Origin: Paraburkholderia tuberum STM678
GTDB lineage: Bacteria; Pseudomonadota; Gammaproteobacteria; Burkholderiales; Burkholderiaceae
NCBI RefSeq assembly: GCF_902833905.1
Contig: NZ_CADFGP010000001.1
Span: forward strand, 186,001 to 250,000
DNA: 64,000 nucleotides
Direction of reading: 5' to 3'
The notes under the pieces are model-generated. The model searched no databases. It had not been told where the DNA came from and saw only the letters and a program-made list of their open reading frames with translations. Shown in pieces: positions 19,492-28,811 of this stretch (position 1 is the first letter of the stretch; the number at the start of each line of letters is the position of its first letter). A program made the translations under genes and the position numbers.

Positions 19492-20988
19492 ATGGGCGAC
19501 GAGACTCACCAGAATCACGGACACGACCGCCGCCGCTTTCTTGCGGGCGTGGCCGCGGTGGCCGGCAGCGTTGCGCTATCGGGTTGCGGAGGCGGCGGTG
19601 GATTGGGCGGAGACGGCCAACCGGGCGGCGGGAGCGCCGGCGAACCCGCGTCCTCGATTACCGACATTCCATCGCCCAACGCCGCCGACCGCTACAGCCT
19701 GCCGCGCCCGGCGTTGCCCGCGCCGGCCAGTTCGGGCATCGACTTCATCGTGCTGGTCACGATGGAAAATCGTTCCTTCGACCATTTCCTCGGCTGGGTG
19801 CCGGGGGCCGAGGGCATGCCCGCGAACCAGCACTTCAAAGACGCGTTCGGCGCGACGCAAACGCCGTTTTCCCTCGCGGCGAATGCCGCGTACGGCTATC
19901 AGGCGTGCGCCTACCAGGACCCTAATCACAGCTTCTCGGGGGCGCGCACGCAACTGGCATCGGGTGCGATGAATGGCTGGCTGCTCACACCGGGCACGAG
20001 CCTGAACCCGGGCGACCTGCTGCCTATCGGTTACTACACGTCAGCCGATCTTCAATTTTTCAACGCCGTGGCGAGCAGTTATACGATCGGCGACTTCTAC
20101 TTCAGCGGCATTCTGACCAGCACCTTTCCCAATCGCGTCTATCTGCATAGCGGCGCAACGGATCGGCTCGACGACAGCACCGACACTTCGTCGCTCGCCA
20201 CGATCTGGGACAAGCTGAGCGACGGCAATATCGACTGTCACTACTACTACCATGACGTGCCGTTCACGGCGCTTTATGGCACGCGTTATCTGGGCATTTC
20301 GCGCCCGTTTGCGGATTTCCTCGTGAATGCCGCAGCCGGGACGCTGCCGCCGTTCTGCATGGTCGATCCGTCCTTCGCGGGCGAGCTGGAAGGCGTTTCC
20401 GCCGACGATCATCCGCATGCCGACATCCGCGACGGCGAGGCGTTTCTCGCGCAGGTCTACGAGGCGCTGCGCACGAGCCCGACGTGGAGCCGCACGCTGA
20501 TGATCGTCGTCTACGACGAATGGGGCGGCTTTCTCGAGCACGTGGTGCCACCCACCAGGCCGATCAGCAACAGCGAGCTCACACTCGGCAACGACGGCAA
20601 GCTCGGCTTTCGCGTGCCGCTCGCGCTGCTTGGCCCGCGCGTGCGCGCGAACTCGATCACCCGCTATCCGTTCGACCCCAGCTCGATTCACGCGTTGCTG
20701 CAATGGCGCTTCGGCTTACAGCCGCTTGGCGTGCGCGGCAGCGATCCGGCGACGTTCAATCTTGCCTACGCGCTCGATCTCGACGGCGCGCCGCGTACCG
20801 ACGCTCCCGCGTTCACGGTCGCCCAAGGGCCGTTCGGCGGGATCTGTCTGGGGGCGGCGGCACCTTCGCCCTCAAGCTCCGTAGCGGCGATCGATCAGTC
20901 GCAAAAGCTGGCGATCAACCCGACGGCGGACCGCTTCGCGGATCTGCGCGCGAAGGCGGCGTCACTAGGATTCCGGACCGGAGGCTAA
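19492..20988 (+). CDS. secreted phosphoesterase (phospholipase C/acid phosphatase family), Tat lipoprotein
   Basis: A 498-residue member of the phosphoesterase family of phospholipase C and AcpA. The N-terminus has a twin-arginine motif (DRRRFLAG, residues 11-18) followed by a hydrophobic run ending in a lipobox, ALSGC, and a glycine-rich linker. The catalytic segment is VTMENRSFDHFLGW (about residues 87-100); DDHPHADIRDGE and YDEWGGFLEHV supply other metal or acid residues. It probably hydrolyses phosphate esters or phospholipids outside the cytoplasmic membrane. AGGAGA precedes the ATG. It stands alone between kup and trehalase. Confidence 0.85.
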   Translation: MGDETHQNHGHDRRRFLAGVAAVAGSVALSGCGGGGGLGGDGQPGGGSAGEPASSITDIPSPNAADRYSLPRPALPAPASSGIDFIVLVTMENRSFDHFLGWVPGAEGMPANQHFKDAFGATQTPFSLAANAAYGYQACAYQDPNHSFSGARTQLASGAMNGWLLTPGTSLNPGDLLPIGYYTSADLQFFNAVASSYTIGDFYFSGILTSTFPNRVYLHSGATDRLDDSTDTSSLATIWDKLSDGNIDCHYYYHDVPFTALYGTRYLGISRPFADFLVNAAAGTLPPFCMVDPSFAGELEGVSADDHPHADIRDGEAFLAQVYEALRTSPTWSRTLMIVVYDEWGGFLEHVVPPTRPISNSELTLGNDGKLGFRVPLALLGPRVRANSITRYPFDPSSIHALLQWRFGLQPLGVRGSDPATFNLAYALDLDGAPRTDAPAFTVAQGPFGGICLGAAAPSPSSSVAAIDQSQKLAINPTADRFADLRAKAASLGFRTGG

Positions 20989-21272
20989 GCTGGGTTTCCG
21001 CTTAAAATGAGCGGGCCGCAAGCCGGCGCCGGACCGGGCCGCGCTGGACTGTGAATGCCAGCGCGCACGGCGGGATGCACGGCCTGATGAAGGCTCATGC
21101 CTTGAGCGCAGTTTGGTGAGAAACGCTTGCGCGCGACATCGTTTTGCGAAGCGGGCCCCGCACTTGCTGGCGAGACCGCCTCGAAGCCCCGCGGTAGCGT
21201 GCAGCATGTCATCGGCGCGCGCGGCGGGCCGCCTACGTCGACGTCACCGCGTCGTCCTCAACGGGTCCGCCG

Positions 21273-23150
21273 ATGCCATTTCGTTACGATCTTCCCGTTT
21301 GGTATTCCCGCGAGCGGCCATACCGCCGCGTTGTAGCCAACCTGGCCGCCGCGCTGGCGCTCGCCGCAAGCACCAGCGTCATTGCGCAATCCGCGCCGAC
21401 GGTCGCCCAGACCCAGCCGGCCGCGCCGGCCGTTACGCTGCCCGCATCGGCCGCCGCCGCGAATACCGCCAGCAGCGCCGCGGACCGGCACGTCGAAAAC
21501 ACGGATCACGCGCAGCCGTCGCCGGTCGTGCCGACGCCGCCGTCCGAGCTGTACGGCGAGCTGTATCGCGACGTCGAACTTGCGCATCTTTACCCGGACA
21601 GCAAGACGTTTGCCGATATGTCGCCAGGCGAGCCGCCGGCCCAGGTCATCGCCGACTACGACAGCCAGCGTGCTCAGCCGCGCTTCGACCTGAAACAATT
21701 TGTCGAACAGCGCTTCACGCTGCCCCCGCGCGCGCCGAAGCGCTACGCGTCCGATCCTGACGAGAGCGTCACCGCGCACATCGATACGCTGTGGAACGTG
21801 CTGCGTCGCGAACCGGACGCGAGCGCGAGCCCGTACTCGTCGCTGTTGCCGCTGCCGTCGCCGTACATCGTGCCGGGCGACCGCTTCGACGAGATCTACT
21901 ACTGGGATTCGTACTTCATCCTGCTGGGGCTCGACGCGAGCGGCCAGCATGCGCTCGTCGACGACGAGCTGAACAATTTCTCGACCTTGATCGACCGCTA
22001 TGGCCACATCCCCAACGGCAATCGCACGTATTACCTGAGCCGTTCGCAGCCGCCGTTCTTCGCGCAGATGGTGCAGCTCGTCGCGCGCAAGGAGGGCGAT
22101 CAGGTCTACGCCCGCTATCTGCCCGAGCTGCGCCGTGAATACGCGTACTGGATGGCCGGCAGCGACCATCTCGCGCCGGGCAACGCGGCGCACCATCTCG
22201 TGCGCCTTGCCGACGGCACGCTGCTCAATCGCTACTGGGACGAGCGCGCTGCGCCGCGCGACGAGTCGTACCGCGAGGATGTGATGACGGCGCAACGGAT
22301 ACCGCAACGCGATGCGCGGGATTTGTGGCGCAACCTGCGCGCGGGCGGCGAAACCGGCTGGGACTTCAGCTCGCGCTGGTTCGCCGACGGCAGGACGCTC
22401 GCGACCATCGACGTGACCTCGCTGGTGCCAGTGGACCTGAACTGCCTGATGGTGGACCTCGAACGCACGCTCGCGAAAGCCTACCGTGTGACCGGCGATG
22501 CAGGCCACGCCGAGAATCTCGAACTACGTGCCCGGGTGCGCGCCGATGCGATCCGCCGGGTGCTGTGGGACCCGCAACTGCACGCTTTCGGCGACTACGA
22601 CTTCGTGCACCGCACGCTCACGCACCGGCTTACTGCCGCGACGGTGTACCCGCTTTACGCCGGCGTCGCGACACGCAACGACGCGCGCGAAGTGGCGCAG
22701 ACGATCCGGCGCGATCTGCTGCGTCCGGGCGGTCTCGCGACGACGCGGACCAACACCGGCCAGCAGTGGGACGAACCGAACGGCTGGGCGCCGCTGCAGT
22801 ACCTCGCGGTGATCGGGCTGCGCCGCTATAGCGAGCCGGAGCTCGCGCGCGATATCGCGACGCGCTGGATCCGCACCGACGTCGCGTACTACCAGCGCAC
22901 CGGCAAGCTGGTCGAGAAGTACGACGTCGACGCGAGCGGCAAGTCGGCGGGGGGCGGCGAGTATCCGCTGCAGGACGGCTTTGGCTGGACCAATGGCGTG
23001 CTGCGCGTGCTGATGCAGCTCTATCCGGATGCGGTGAGTTCGACGAAGCCGGCCGATCTGCCGGGCGGTGCGGTGGGGGTGTCGGATGCGGCGGCATCGG
23101 CGGCGGCCGCGCCGCAGACGTCGCACAGCACGTCGCCCGCGGGCCACTAG
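21273..23150 (+). CDS. treA: periplasmic trehalase (GH37)
   Basis: A 625-residue glycoside hydrolase family 37 enzyme. A basic N-terminus and hydrophobic stretch (about residues 20-38, ending SVIAQSA) act as a signal peptide, then an Ala/Pro-rich linker. Both family signatures are present: PGDRFDEIYYWDSYF (about residues 205-219) and QQWDEPNGWAP (about residues 497-507); the general acid Asp is expected in GETGWDFSSRW. The C-terminal 35 residues are low-complexity Ala/Ser. It splits trehalose to two glucoses in the periplasm, for nutrition or osmotic recovery. Confidence 0.92.
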   Translation: MPFRYDLPVWYSRERPYRRVVANLAAALALAASTSVIAQSAPTVAQTQPAAPAVTLPASAAAANTASSAADRHVENTDHAQPSPVVPTPPSELYGELYRDVELAHLYPDSKTFADMSPGEPPAQVIADYDSQRAQPRFDLKQFVEQRFTLPPRAPKRYASDPDESVTAHIDTLWNVLRREPDASASPYSSLLPLPSPYIVPGDRFDEIYYWDSYFILLGLDASGQHALVDDELNNFSTLIDRYGHIPNGNRTYYLSRSQPPFFAQMVQLVARKEGDQVYARYLPELRREYAYWMAGSDHLAPGNAAHHLVRLADGTLLNRYWDERAAPRDESYREDVMTAQRIPQRDARDLWRNLRAGGETGWDFSSRWFADGRTLATIDVTSLVPVDLNCLMVDLERTLAKAYRVTGDAGHAENLELRARVRADAIRRVLWDPQLHAFGDYDFVHRTLTHRLTAATVYPLYAGVATRNDAREVAQTIRRDLLRPGGLATTRTNTGQQWDEPNGWAPLQYLAVIGLRRYSEPELARDIATRWIRTDVAYYQRTGKLVEKYDVDASGKSAGGGEYPLQDGFGWTNGVLRVLMQLYPDAVSSTKPADLPGGAVGVSDAAASAAAAPQTSHSTSPAGH

Positions 23151-23298
23151 TTGCAAAGAGGCGCGCAGCCAGGCCCGCGCGTTCCGAAGAGGTAGTAGCG
23201 ATACCAGGATGATGGGTTGACTGTCTGGCGGCGGCGCAGCCCGTTACGATGCTTTGGATAGCTCGAACAGACCCTCGTCACCCTGGAAAGCCTCGAAG

Positions 23299-24594
23299 AT
23301 GAATCGCAAGCTCGACGTACCATCGGCCGAACCGGTGCCGCCGCAGGCGCAGGCCACGGCGACAGCCAAGGCCGCCCCGCCGGCCGGCGATGAAGCCGCC
23401 GCGCATTGGCAGCGCAATCTGTGCGTGTGCGTGTTCGGCTCGTTCACGACCATCGTCGCGATGACGCTGCTGCTGCCGTTCCTGCCGCTCTATGTCGAGC
23501 AGCTCGGCGTAAAGGATCATGCGGCGATCGTGCAGTGGTCCGGCGCCGCGTTCGGCGCGACCTTCTTCAGCGCCGCGCTCGTCGCGCCCCTGTGGGGCAA
23601 GCTCGCGGACCTCTACGGCCGCAAGCTGATGCTGATCCGCTCGAGCCTCGGCATGGCGGTCGCGATGTCGCTGATCGGCATGGCGCACTCGGCGTGGCAG
23701 CTGGTCGCGTTGCGGCTGCTCGCCGGGTTGCTCGGCGGCTATGCGTCGGGCTCGATGATCCTCGTCGCGACGCAGACGCCGAAGGCGCGTTCGGGCTGGG
23801 CGCTCGGCGTGCTGTCGTCGGGGATCATGGCGGGCAATCTGGTCGGCCCGCTGATCGGCGGCTTCCTGCCGCCGTTGATCGGCATCCGTGCGACCTTTTG
23901 GGCCTCGGGCGCGGCGATCTTCGTCGCCTTTCTCGCGACGGCGTTTCTGATTCGCGAAATGCCGGTTCGCAAGCGCGCGGACAGCGCGCCGAAGCAGGGC
24001 GCGTGGGCCTCGGTGGACGACAAGCGGCCGGCCATCGCGATGCTTGCCACGGGTCTGCTGCTGATGGTCGCGAATATGTCGATCGAGCCGATCATCACCG
24101 TCTACGTCGCCCAGCTCACGAAGCCTCAAAGCGTGACGATGGTCGCGGGCTTCGTGATGTCGGGCGCGGCACTCGGCAGCGTGATCTCGTCGTCGCGTCT
24201 CGGCAAGTTCGCCGATCGCGCCGGGCACTGGAATGTGATCGTCGGCTGCCTCGCCGTATCGGCGGTGTTGCTCGTTCCGCAGGCGTTCGTCACCGCGAGC
24301 TGGCAGCTGATCGTGCTGCGTTTCCTGATGGGGATGGCACTGGGCGGCCTGTTGCCGTGCATCGCGAGCGTGATCCGCCATAACGTGCCGGCGAACGTGA
24401 CGGGCGCGATCCTTGGGTACTCGGTGTCGTCGCAATACGCGGGGCAGGTGGCTGGCCCGTTGCTGGGCAGTTTCGTCGGCGGACACATCGGCATGCGCGC
24501 GGTGTTTCTCGGCACCAGCGTGCTGATGGCGCTCGGCGCGCTCGCGAACTGGCGCGTGAAGTCGGGCAGGGCACGGGCAGCGGTGACGCGCTGA
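23299..24594 (+). CDS. MFS drug-type transporter (MdtG-like)
   Basis: A 431-residue major facilitator with 12 predicted helices and a 45-residue hydrophilic Ala/Pro-rich N-terminal tail. The MFS loop 2-3 signature is GKLADLYGRKLML (about residues 110-122). Segments such as LLLPFLPLYVEQLGV and SGIMAGNLVGPLIGGFLPP resemble MdtG-type multidrug exporters. The ATG at 23299 starts MNRKLDVPS; an upstream in-frame TTG at 23254 is less likely. It is monocistronic, with no regulator next to it. The substrate is unknown. Confidence 0.78.
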   Translation: MNRKLDVPSAEPVPPQAQATATAKAAPPAGDEAAAHWQRNLCVCVFGSFTTIVAMTLLLPFLPLYVEQLGVKDHAAIVQWSGAAFGATFFSAALVAPLWGKLADLYGRKLMLIRSSLGMAVAMSLIGMAHSAWQLVALRLLAGLLGGYASGSMILVATQTPKARSGWALGVLSSGIMAGNLVGPLIGGFLPPLIGIRATFWASGAAIFVAFLATAFLIREMPVRKRADSAPKQGAWASVDDKRPAIAMLATGLLLMVANMSIEPIITVYVAQLTKPQSVTMVAGFVMSGAALGSVISSSRLGKFADRAGHWNVIVGCLAVSAVLLVPQAFVTASWQLIVLRFLMGMALGGLLPCIASVIRHNVPANVTGAILGYSVSSQYAGQVAGPLLGSFVGGHIGMRAVFLGTSVLMALGALANWRVKSGRARAAVTR

Positions 24595-24752
24595 TCCAAG
24601 CCTCCTCGACGGTCAACGCGTTTGCCATTCCGGCGCAAACACCTTTCCCCTGGGCGACCAGCGCCCGCGTAAACCCCAGCGCGCGTCTAGCCAGAACCCG
24701 CTTTGCTCCTTTTTTTATTCATGCTACTGTGAATCGCAGTTCGTCAGGCTAT

Positions 24753-24767
24753 GCAAATTTACATTGC
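24753..24767 (+). promoter_or_regulatory. LysR-type box GCAA-N7-TTGC
   Basis: GCAAATTTACATTGC is a 15-bp partial palindrome of the T-N11-A LysR type, in an AT-rich patch 89 bp before the PotC-like gene. The OccR/NocR-like LysR gene of the same island is the natural candidate to bind it. Confidence 0.35.
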
Positions 24768-24855
24768 GACCAGCCGAGGCGAAGCGGGGGTGGCCTGAGG
24801 TCACCACTCCGCCGGACACACCCCAACGTGTAATCCCGACCAAGGAGAAAGCGCG

Positions 24856-25719
24856 GTGACGCAGGTTCCGATCGACGGTAACAGCATCGTTTCCGCGCGC
24901 GCTTTGTCCCACCCACGTCCGTCCCCGGTGAAATGGTTCGTCAGGGCGGGCGTCGCGCTCATCTATCTGTTCATGCTGAGCCCGCTGATCTTCGTGATCT
25001 GGCTGAGCTTCTTCAAGGACGCGATCATCACGTTCCCGCCGTCCGGCTACACGCTGTCGTGGTACGTCAACGCATGGCGTAACGACGCGTTCGCGAACGG
25101 CTTCGTGCTGTCGCTGAAGCTCGCGGCCGGCGCCGCGATCGGCGGCGTGGTGCTCGGTGTCGCTGCCTCGCTCGCGCTTGCGCGCTACCGGTTTGCTGGG
25201 CGGCGTCTCGTCAGCAACACGCTGCTGTTGCCACTAGTCGTGCCTGGCATCGTCGCCGGCATTGCGACCTATCTGTTCTACCTGCGCGCCGAGAATGCGC
25301 TCGACACCGACATCGTCGGCACATTCGGCGGCCTGCTGCTCGCGCATATCTGCCTGACGATCCCATGGACGATCCGCCTCGTCACCGCGAGCCTGGGCCA
25401 GCTCGACACCACCGTCGAGGAGGCGGCGCGCAATCTCGGCGCCGGTGCGTGGCGCACGCTGTGGCGCGTCACGCTGCCGATGCTGCGGCCGGCGATCGTC
25501 GCCTCCACGCTGTTCGGCTTCATCGTCTCGTTCGAGAACCTCGAGATGACCTTGCCGCTCGTCGGCCCCGGCAAGACGACGTTGCCGATCGCAATCATGC
25601 AGTACCTCGAATTCAATCTCGACCCAACCATCGCGGCGGTATCGGCCGCGCAGATCGTGCTGCTTGGCATCGTAATGCTGATCACCGATCGTTTCGTGAA
25701 GCTCGGCAAGGTGATCTGA
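24856..25719 (+). CDS. ABC importer permease, PotC-like
   Basis: A 287-residue inner-membrane permease of the spermidine/putrescine (PotC/PotI) type. Six hydrophobic segments are evident. The EAA loop is TVEEAARNLGAGAWRTLWRV near residues 190-210. It starts with GTG at good distance from AAGGAGA. It is the first gene of a permease-ATPase-binding protein-permease operon. PotABCD-type importers carry polyamines but also opines, amino acid derivatives and 2-aminoethylphosphonate, and the hydrolase genes downstream argue against simple polyamine uptake. Confidence 0.85.
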   Translation: MTQVPIDGNSIVSARALSHPRPSPVKWFVRAGVALIYLFMLSPLIFVIWLSFFKDAIITFPPSGYTLSWYVNAWRNDAFANGFVLSLKLAAGAAIGGVVLGVAASLALARYRFAGRRLVSNTLLLPLVVPGIVAGIATYLFYLRAENALDTDIVGTFGGLLLAHICLTIPWTIRLVTASLGQLDTTVEEAARNLGAGAWRTLWRVTLPMLRPAIVASTLFGFIVSFENLEMTLPLVGPGKTTLPIAIMQYLEFNLDPTIAAVSAAQIVLLGIVMLITDRFVKLGKVI

Positions 25720-25721
25720 TC

Positions 25722-26774
25722 ATGGCTCAGGTATCCCTGCGCAATCTGCGCAAGCAGTACGGTGCGACGACCGCGGTCGCCGACGTGTCGTTCGATATCG
25801 CCGAGGGCGAGCTGGTCGCGTTCCTCGGCCCGAGCGGCTGCGGCAAGACGACGACGCTGCGCATGGTCGCGGGCTTCGTCGAGCCGAGCGACGGCGAAAT
25901 CTGGATCGGCAACACCGAGGTCACGCGGCTCGCACCCGACAAGCGCAATACCGGCATGGTGTTTCAGCGCTACGCGTTGTTTCCGCACATGACCGTCGCG
26001 CAGAACGTCGCGTTCGGTCTGGAAATGCGGCGCGTACCGAAGGCGGAGCGCGACACGCGCATTCGCGAGGCGCTCGACATGGTGCGGCTGAGCTCGCTCG
26101 CCGAACGCTATCCCCGGCAGTTGTCCGGCGGCCAGCAGCAGCGCGTCGCGATTGCGCGCGCGCTCGCGATCCGGCCCGACGTATTTCTGCTCGACGAGCC
26201 GTTGTCGAATCTCGACGCGAAGCTGCGCGTCGAGGTCCGCGAAGAAATTCGCGCGCTCCAGCAGCGTCTCGGTCTCACGACGATCTTCGTCACGCACGAT
26301 CAGGAGGAAGCACTTGCGATGGCGGACCGCGTGGCCGTCATGCACGACGGACGCGTGCAGCAGATCGGCAGCGCGGACGCGTTGTACGAGCGGCCCGCCA
26401 ATCCGTTCGTCGCGAGCTTCCTGGGCCGCATGAATTTCCTCGCGGGCCACGTCGACAACGGCCAGTTCATCACCGCGAACGGCGAAAAGTTCACAGTCAA
26501 CGCGGCCGCGCGCAATGCCAACACGCTCGGCATCCGACCCGAGCGCCTGCGTCTTGCCGCGGCGCCGGAGCACAGCGAAGTGTCGATCCCGGTCAGGCTG
26601 GCCGACCGGATCTATCTCGGCGCGACCGTCGAATTGCGCCTCACGAGCGAGCGCGGCCAGAGCCTCGTCGCGCTCGTGCCGAACACCGCGCATGCCGGTG
26701 CCGGCGCATGGTCGCCGGGCGACACGCTGCACGCGTGCTTCAGAACCGAAGATTGCCTGCTTTTTTCCGCCTGA
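25722..26774 (+). CDS. ABC importer ATP-binding subunit, PotA-like
   Basis: A 350-residue ABC ATPase. Walker A is GPSGCGKTT (about residues 36-44), the signature LSGGQQQR, Walker B VFLLDEPLSNLD and the H-loop FVTHDQEEA. The C-terminal 110 residues form the TOBE regulatory domain (LGIRPERLRL). It begins two bases after the permease stop and is followed 11 bp later by the binding-protein gene, so all four importer genes form one operon. Confidence 0.88.
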   Translation: MAQVSLRNLRKQYGATTAVADVSFDIAEGELVAFLGPSGCGKTTTLRMVAGFVEPSDGEIWIGNTEVTRLAPDKRNTGMVFQRYALFPHMTVAQNVAFGLEMRRVPKAERDTRIREALDMVRLSSLAERYPRQLSGGQQQRVAIARALAIRPDVFLLDEPLSNLDAKLRVEVREEIRALQQRLGLTTIFVTHDQEEALAMADRVAVMHDGRVQQIGSADALYERPANPFVASFLGRMNFLAGHVDNGQFITANGEKFTVNAAARNANTLGIRPERLRLAAAPEHSEVSIPVRLADRIYLGATVELRLTSERGQSLVALVPNTAHAGAGAWSPGDTLHACFRTEDCLLFSA

Positions 26775-26785
26775 AGGACCATAAA

Positions 26786-27847
26786 ATGAGCTATCCCATC
26801 ACGCGCCGCACGTTTCTGAAAGCTGCTTCCGGTCTGCTCGTCGCTCCGTCGCTCGGTTTCGATCCGCGCACGGCGTTGGCGGCCGACGCTTGCCCCAACG
26901 TCGTCGTCGGCACGTGGGGCGGCGATTATCTGAACCTGCTCGAACAGAACATCGGCAAGCCGATCATCGAGGCCGCTGGCGGTCGCGTCACGTACGACTC
27001 GGCGGATCAGATCGGCCGCATGACGAAGCTGCGCGCGGAGAAGATGTCGCGTCACGGTTCGCTCGACGTCGCCTGTCTCGCCGACATCGACATGTTCGAC
27101 GTCAACCGTTCCGGGGTGCTCGAACCGCTCGACACGAAACTGGTGCCGAACTCGGCGCGCACGATCGAAGCGCTGCGCCGCCCGTATTCGATTCCGCACA
27201 TCTTCAGTGCGATGGTGATCGTCTACAACCCGGAGAAGTTTCAGGCAAAACCCGATTCGCTCGCGGTCGCGCTCGATCCGAAACTGAAGGGACGGGTGGG
27301 TTTTTCCGACATTCTGTACAACTTCAACGTGCTGCAGTCTTCGCTCGCGGCGGGCCAGCACAATGGCGACACGGCGGCCGGCATCCAGTTTCTGCGCGAG
27401 GTGCGCAAGCAGCAGCCGAAGGTCTATCCGTCGAACGAAACGGTCGCGGCGGCGCTGAAAAGCGGCGAAATCTGGATGACCTGCATGTGGAAAGCGCGCG
27501 CGCTGCAGTGGAAGAAAGGCGGCGTGCCGGTCGACTACGCGTTCCCGAAAGAGGGCGGCGTGCCGGTCACGTTCGAGGCCGCCGTGCCGAAGAACGCGCC
27601 GACGCGTGCGTGCGGCTTCAACTATCTGAACGCGATGCTCGATCCGCGCGCGCAGGTCGGCTTCGCCGAGACGATGGGCTATGCGCCGACCGTCACCGAT
27701 GCGGCCTTGCCGCCGACGCTGCAACAGAGCGTCGGCTTCACGAATGCCGAGCTCGATCGCCTCGTCAAAGTCGACTACGCGCGTTTCACTGCGGAAAAAC
27801 CGGCGCTGCTCGACTTCTGGAACAAGGAATTCAAGCCGGGACTTTGA
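26786..27847 (+). CDS. periplasmic binding protein of the PotD/PotF type (first copy), Tat-exported
   Basis: A 353-residue extracellular solute-binding protein. The N-terminus MSYPITRRTFLKAASG has a twin-arginine motif (Arg7-Arg8) and a hydrophobic stretch cleaved near ALAADACP. The mature protein starts with VVVGTWGGDY, a family hallmark. AAGGACC precedes the ATG. A second protein encoded at 32438-33502 shares long identical blocks (VVVGTWGGDY, WKARALQWKK, FEAAV, YLNAMLDPR), roughly half its residues, so the importer may serve two related ligands. Confidence 0.85.
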   Translation: MSYPITRRTFLKAASGLLVAPSLGFDPRTALAADACPNVVVGTWGGDYLNLLEQNIGKPIIEAAGGRVTYDSADQIGRMTKLRAEKMSRHGSLDVACLADIDMFDVNRSGVLEPLDTKLVPNSARTIEALRRPYSIPHIFSAMVIVYNPEKFQAKPDSLAVALDPKLKGRVGFSDILYNFNVLQSSLAAGQHNGDTAAGIQFLREVRKQQPKVYPSNETVAAALKSGEIWMTCMWKARALQWKKGGVPVDYAFPKEGGVPVTFEAAVPKNAPTRACGFNYLNAMLDPRAQVGFAETMGYAPTVTDAALPPTLQQSVGFTNAELDRLVKVDYARFTAEKPALLDFWNKEFKPGL

Positions 27848-27850
27848 ACC

Positions 27851-28738
27851 ATGACGACGAGCGCACTGAACGCCGCGCCGCGGCGCCGCGACTTCGCCGG
27901 GGGCCTGCTCGCAACGCCTGCCGTGTTGGTCGTGCTATTCGTGATCGTGCTGCCGGGCGTGCAACTGGTGCGCTACAGCTTCAATCATTTCGACTCGGTC
28001 CAGATGATGCAGGCGGCGTTCACGCTCGAGAACTACGTCCAGTTTCTGACCGATCCGTACTACCACGCGGTGCTGTGGACCACGATCAAGGTGGCCGCGC
28101 TGTGCACGGCGCTGTCGCTCGTACTCGGTTTTCCGGTCGCCTATGTGCTGGCTAAAACGCAGAGCCGCTTCAAGAGCCAACTGGTGATGCTGCTGGTGTT
28201 TCCGCTGCTGGTCGGCAACGTCGTGCGCGCGGCGGGTTGGATGGTCATGCTCGGCAACGCGGGTTTCGTCAATGCGATGCTGATGGCGCTCGGCCTCGTC
28301 GATCAACCGGTGCGGCTGCTGTATACGCCGTTCGCGGTGGTGGCCGGCACCACTGCCGTTGTTCTGCCATACATGATCCTGACCTTGCAGAGCGTGCTCG
28401 AAGGGCTCGATTTCTCGATCGAGGAAGCCGCGCGCAATCTCGGCGCGAGCTTCGCTCAGACGCTCGCGCGCGTCGTGCTGCCGATCGCGGCGCCCGGCGT
28501 CGCGGCCGGCACGATGCTCGTGTTCATTCTGTGCATGAACGCGTACGCGACACCGGTGCTGCTCGGCGGCACCGGCATCACGATGATGACGCCGGCAATC
28601 TACGACCAGATCGCCAAGGCGAACAACTGGCCGTTCGGGGCCGTGCTGTCGATCGTATCGATGGTCGTCACGTTTGCGCTGGCGCTGTTGTCGCACTGGA
28701 TCATCCAGCGGCGCTACGCGAAGACGATGATGACCTGA
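27851..28738 (+). CDS. ABC importer permease, PotB-like
   Basis: A 295-residue permease with six hydrophobic segments and the EAA loop SIEEAARNLGASFAQTLARV near residues 192-212. It starts three bases after the binding-protein stop and completes the importer as partner of the PotC-like permease. The gap of 73 bp to the M24 hydrolase gene, with AAGGAACGACAG before that start, suggests continued cotranscription. Confidence 0.87.
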   Translation: MTTSALNAAPRRRDFAGGLLATPAVLVVLFVIVLPGVQLVRYSFNHFDSVQMMQAAFTLENYVQFLTDPYYHAVLWTTIKVAALCTALSLVLGFPVAYVLAKTQSRFKSQLVMLLVFPLLVGNVVRAAGWMVMLGNAGFVNAMLMALGLVDQPVRLLYTPFAVVAGTTAVVLPYMILTLQSVLEGLDFSIEEAARNLGASFAQTLARVVLPIAAPGVAAGTMLVFILCMNAYATPVLLGGTGITMMTPAIYDQIAKANNWPFGAVLSIVSMVVTFALALLSHWIIQRRYAKTMMT

Positions 28739-28811
28739 ACTGGCAGGGCGCGCCGCCGGCTGGTGTGTGGGATGCGCCTCTCCTTAATTCTTCTTCCTGA
28801 AGGAACGACAG

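Noticed and set aside
24720..24855. T-run (CTCCTTTTTTTATT) near 24710 as an intrinsic terminator of the MFS gene
   Set aside because: No stable GC stem directly precedes the T-run, so I did not call a terminator.
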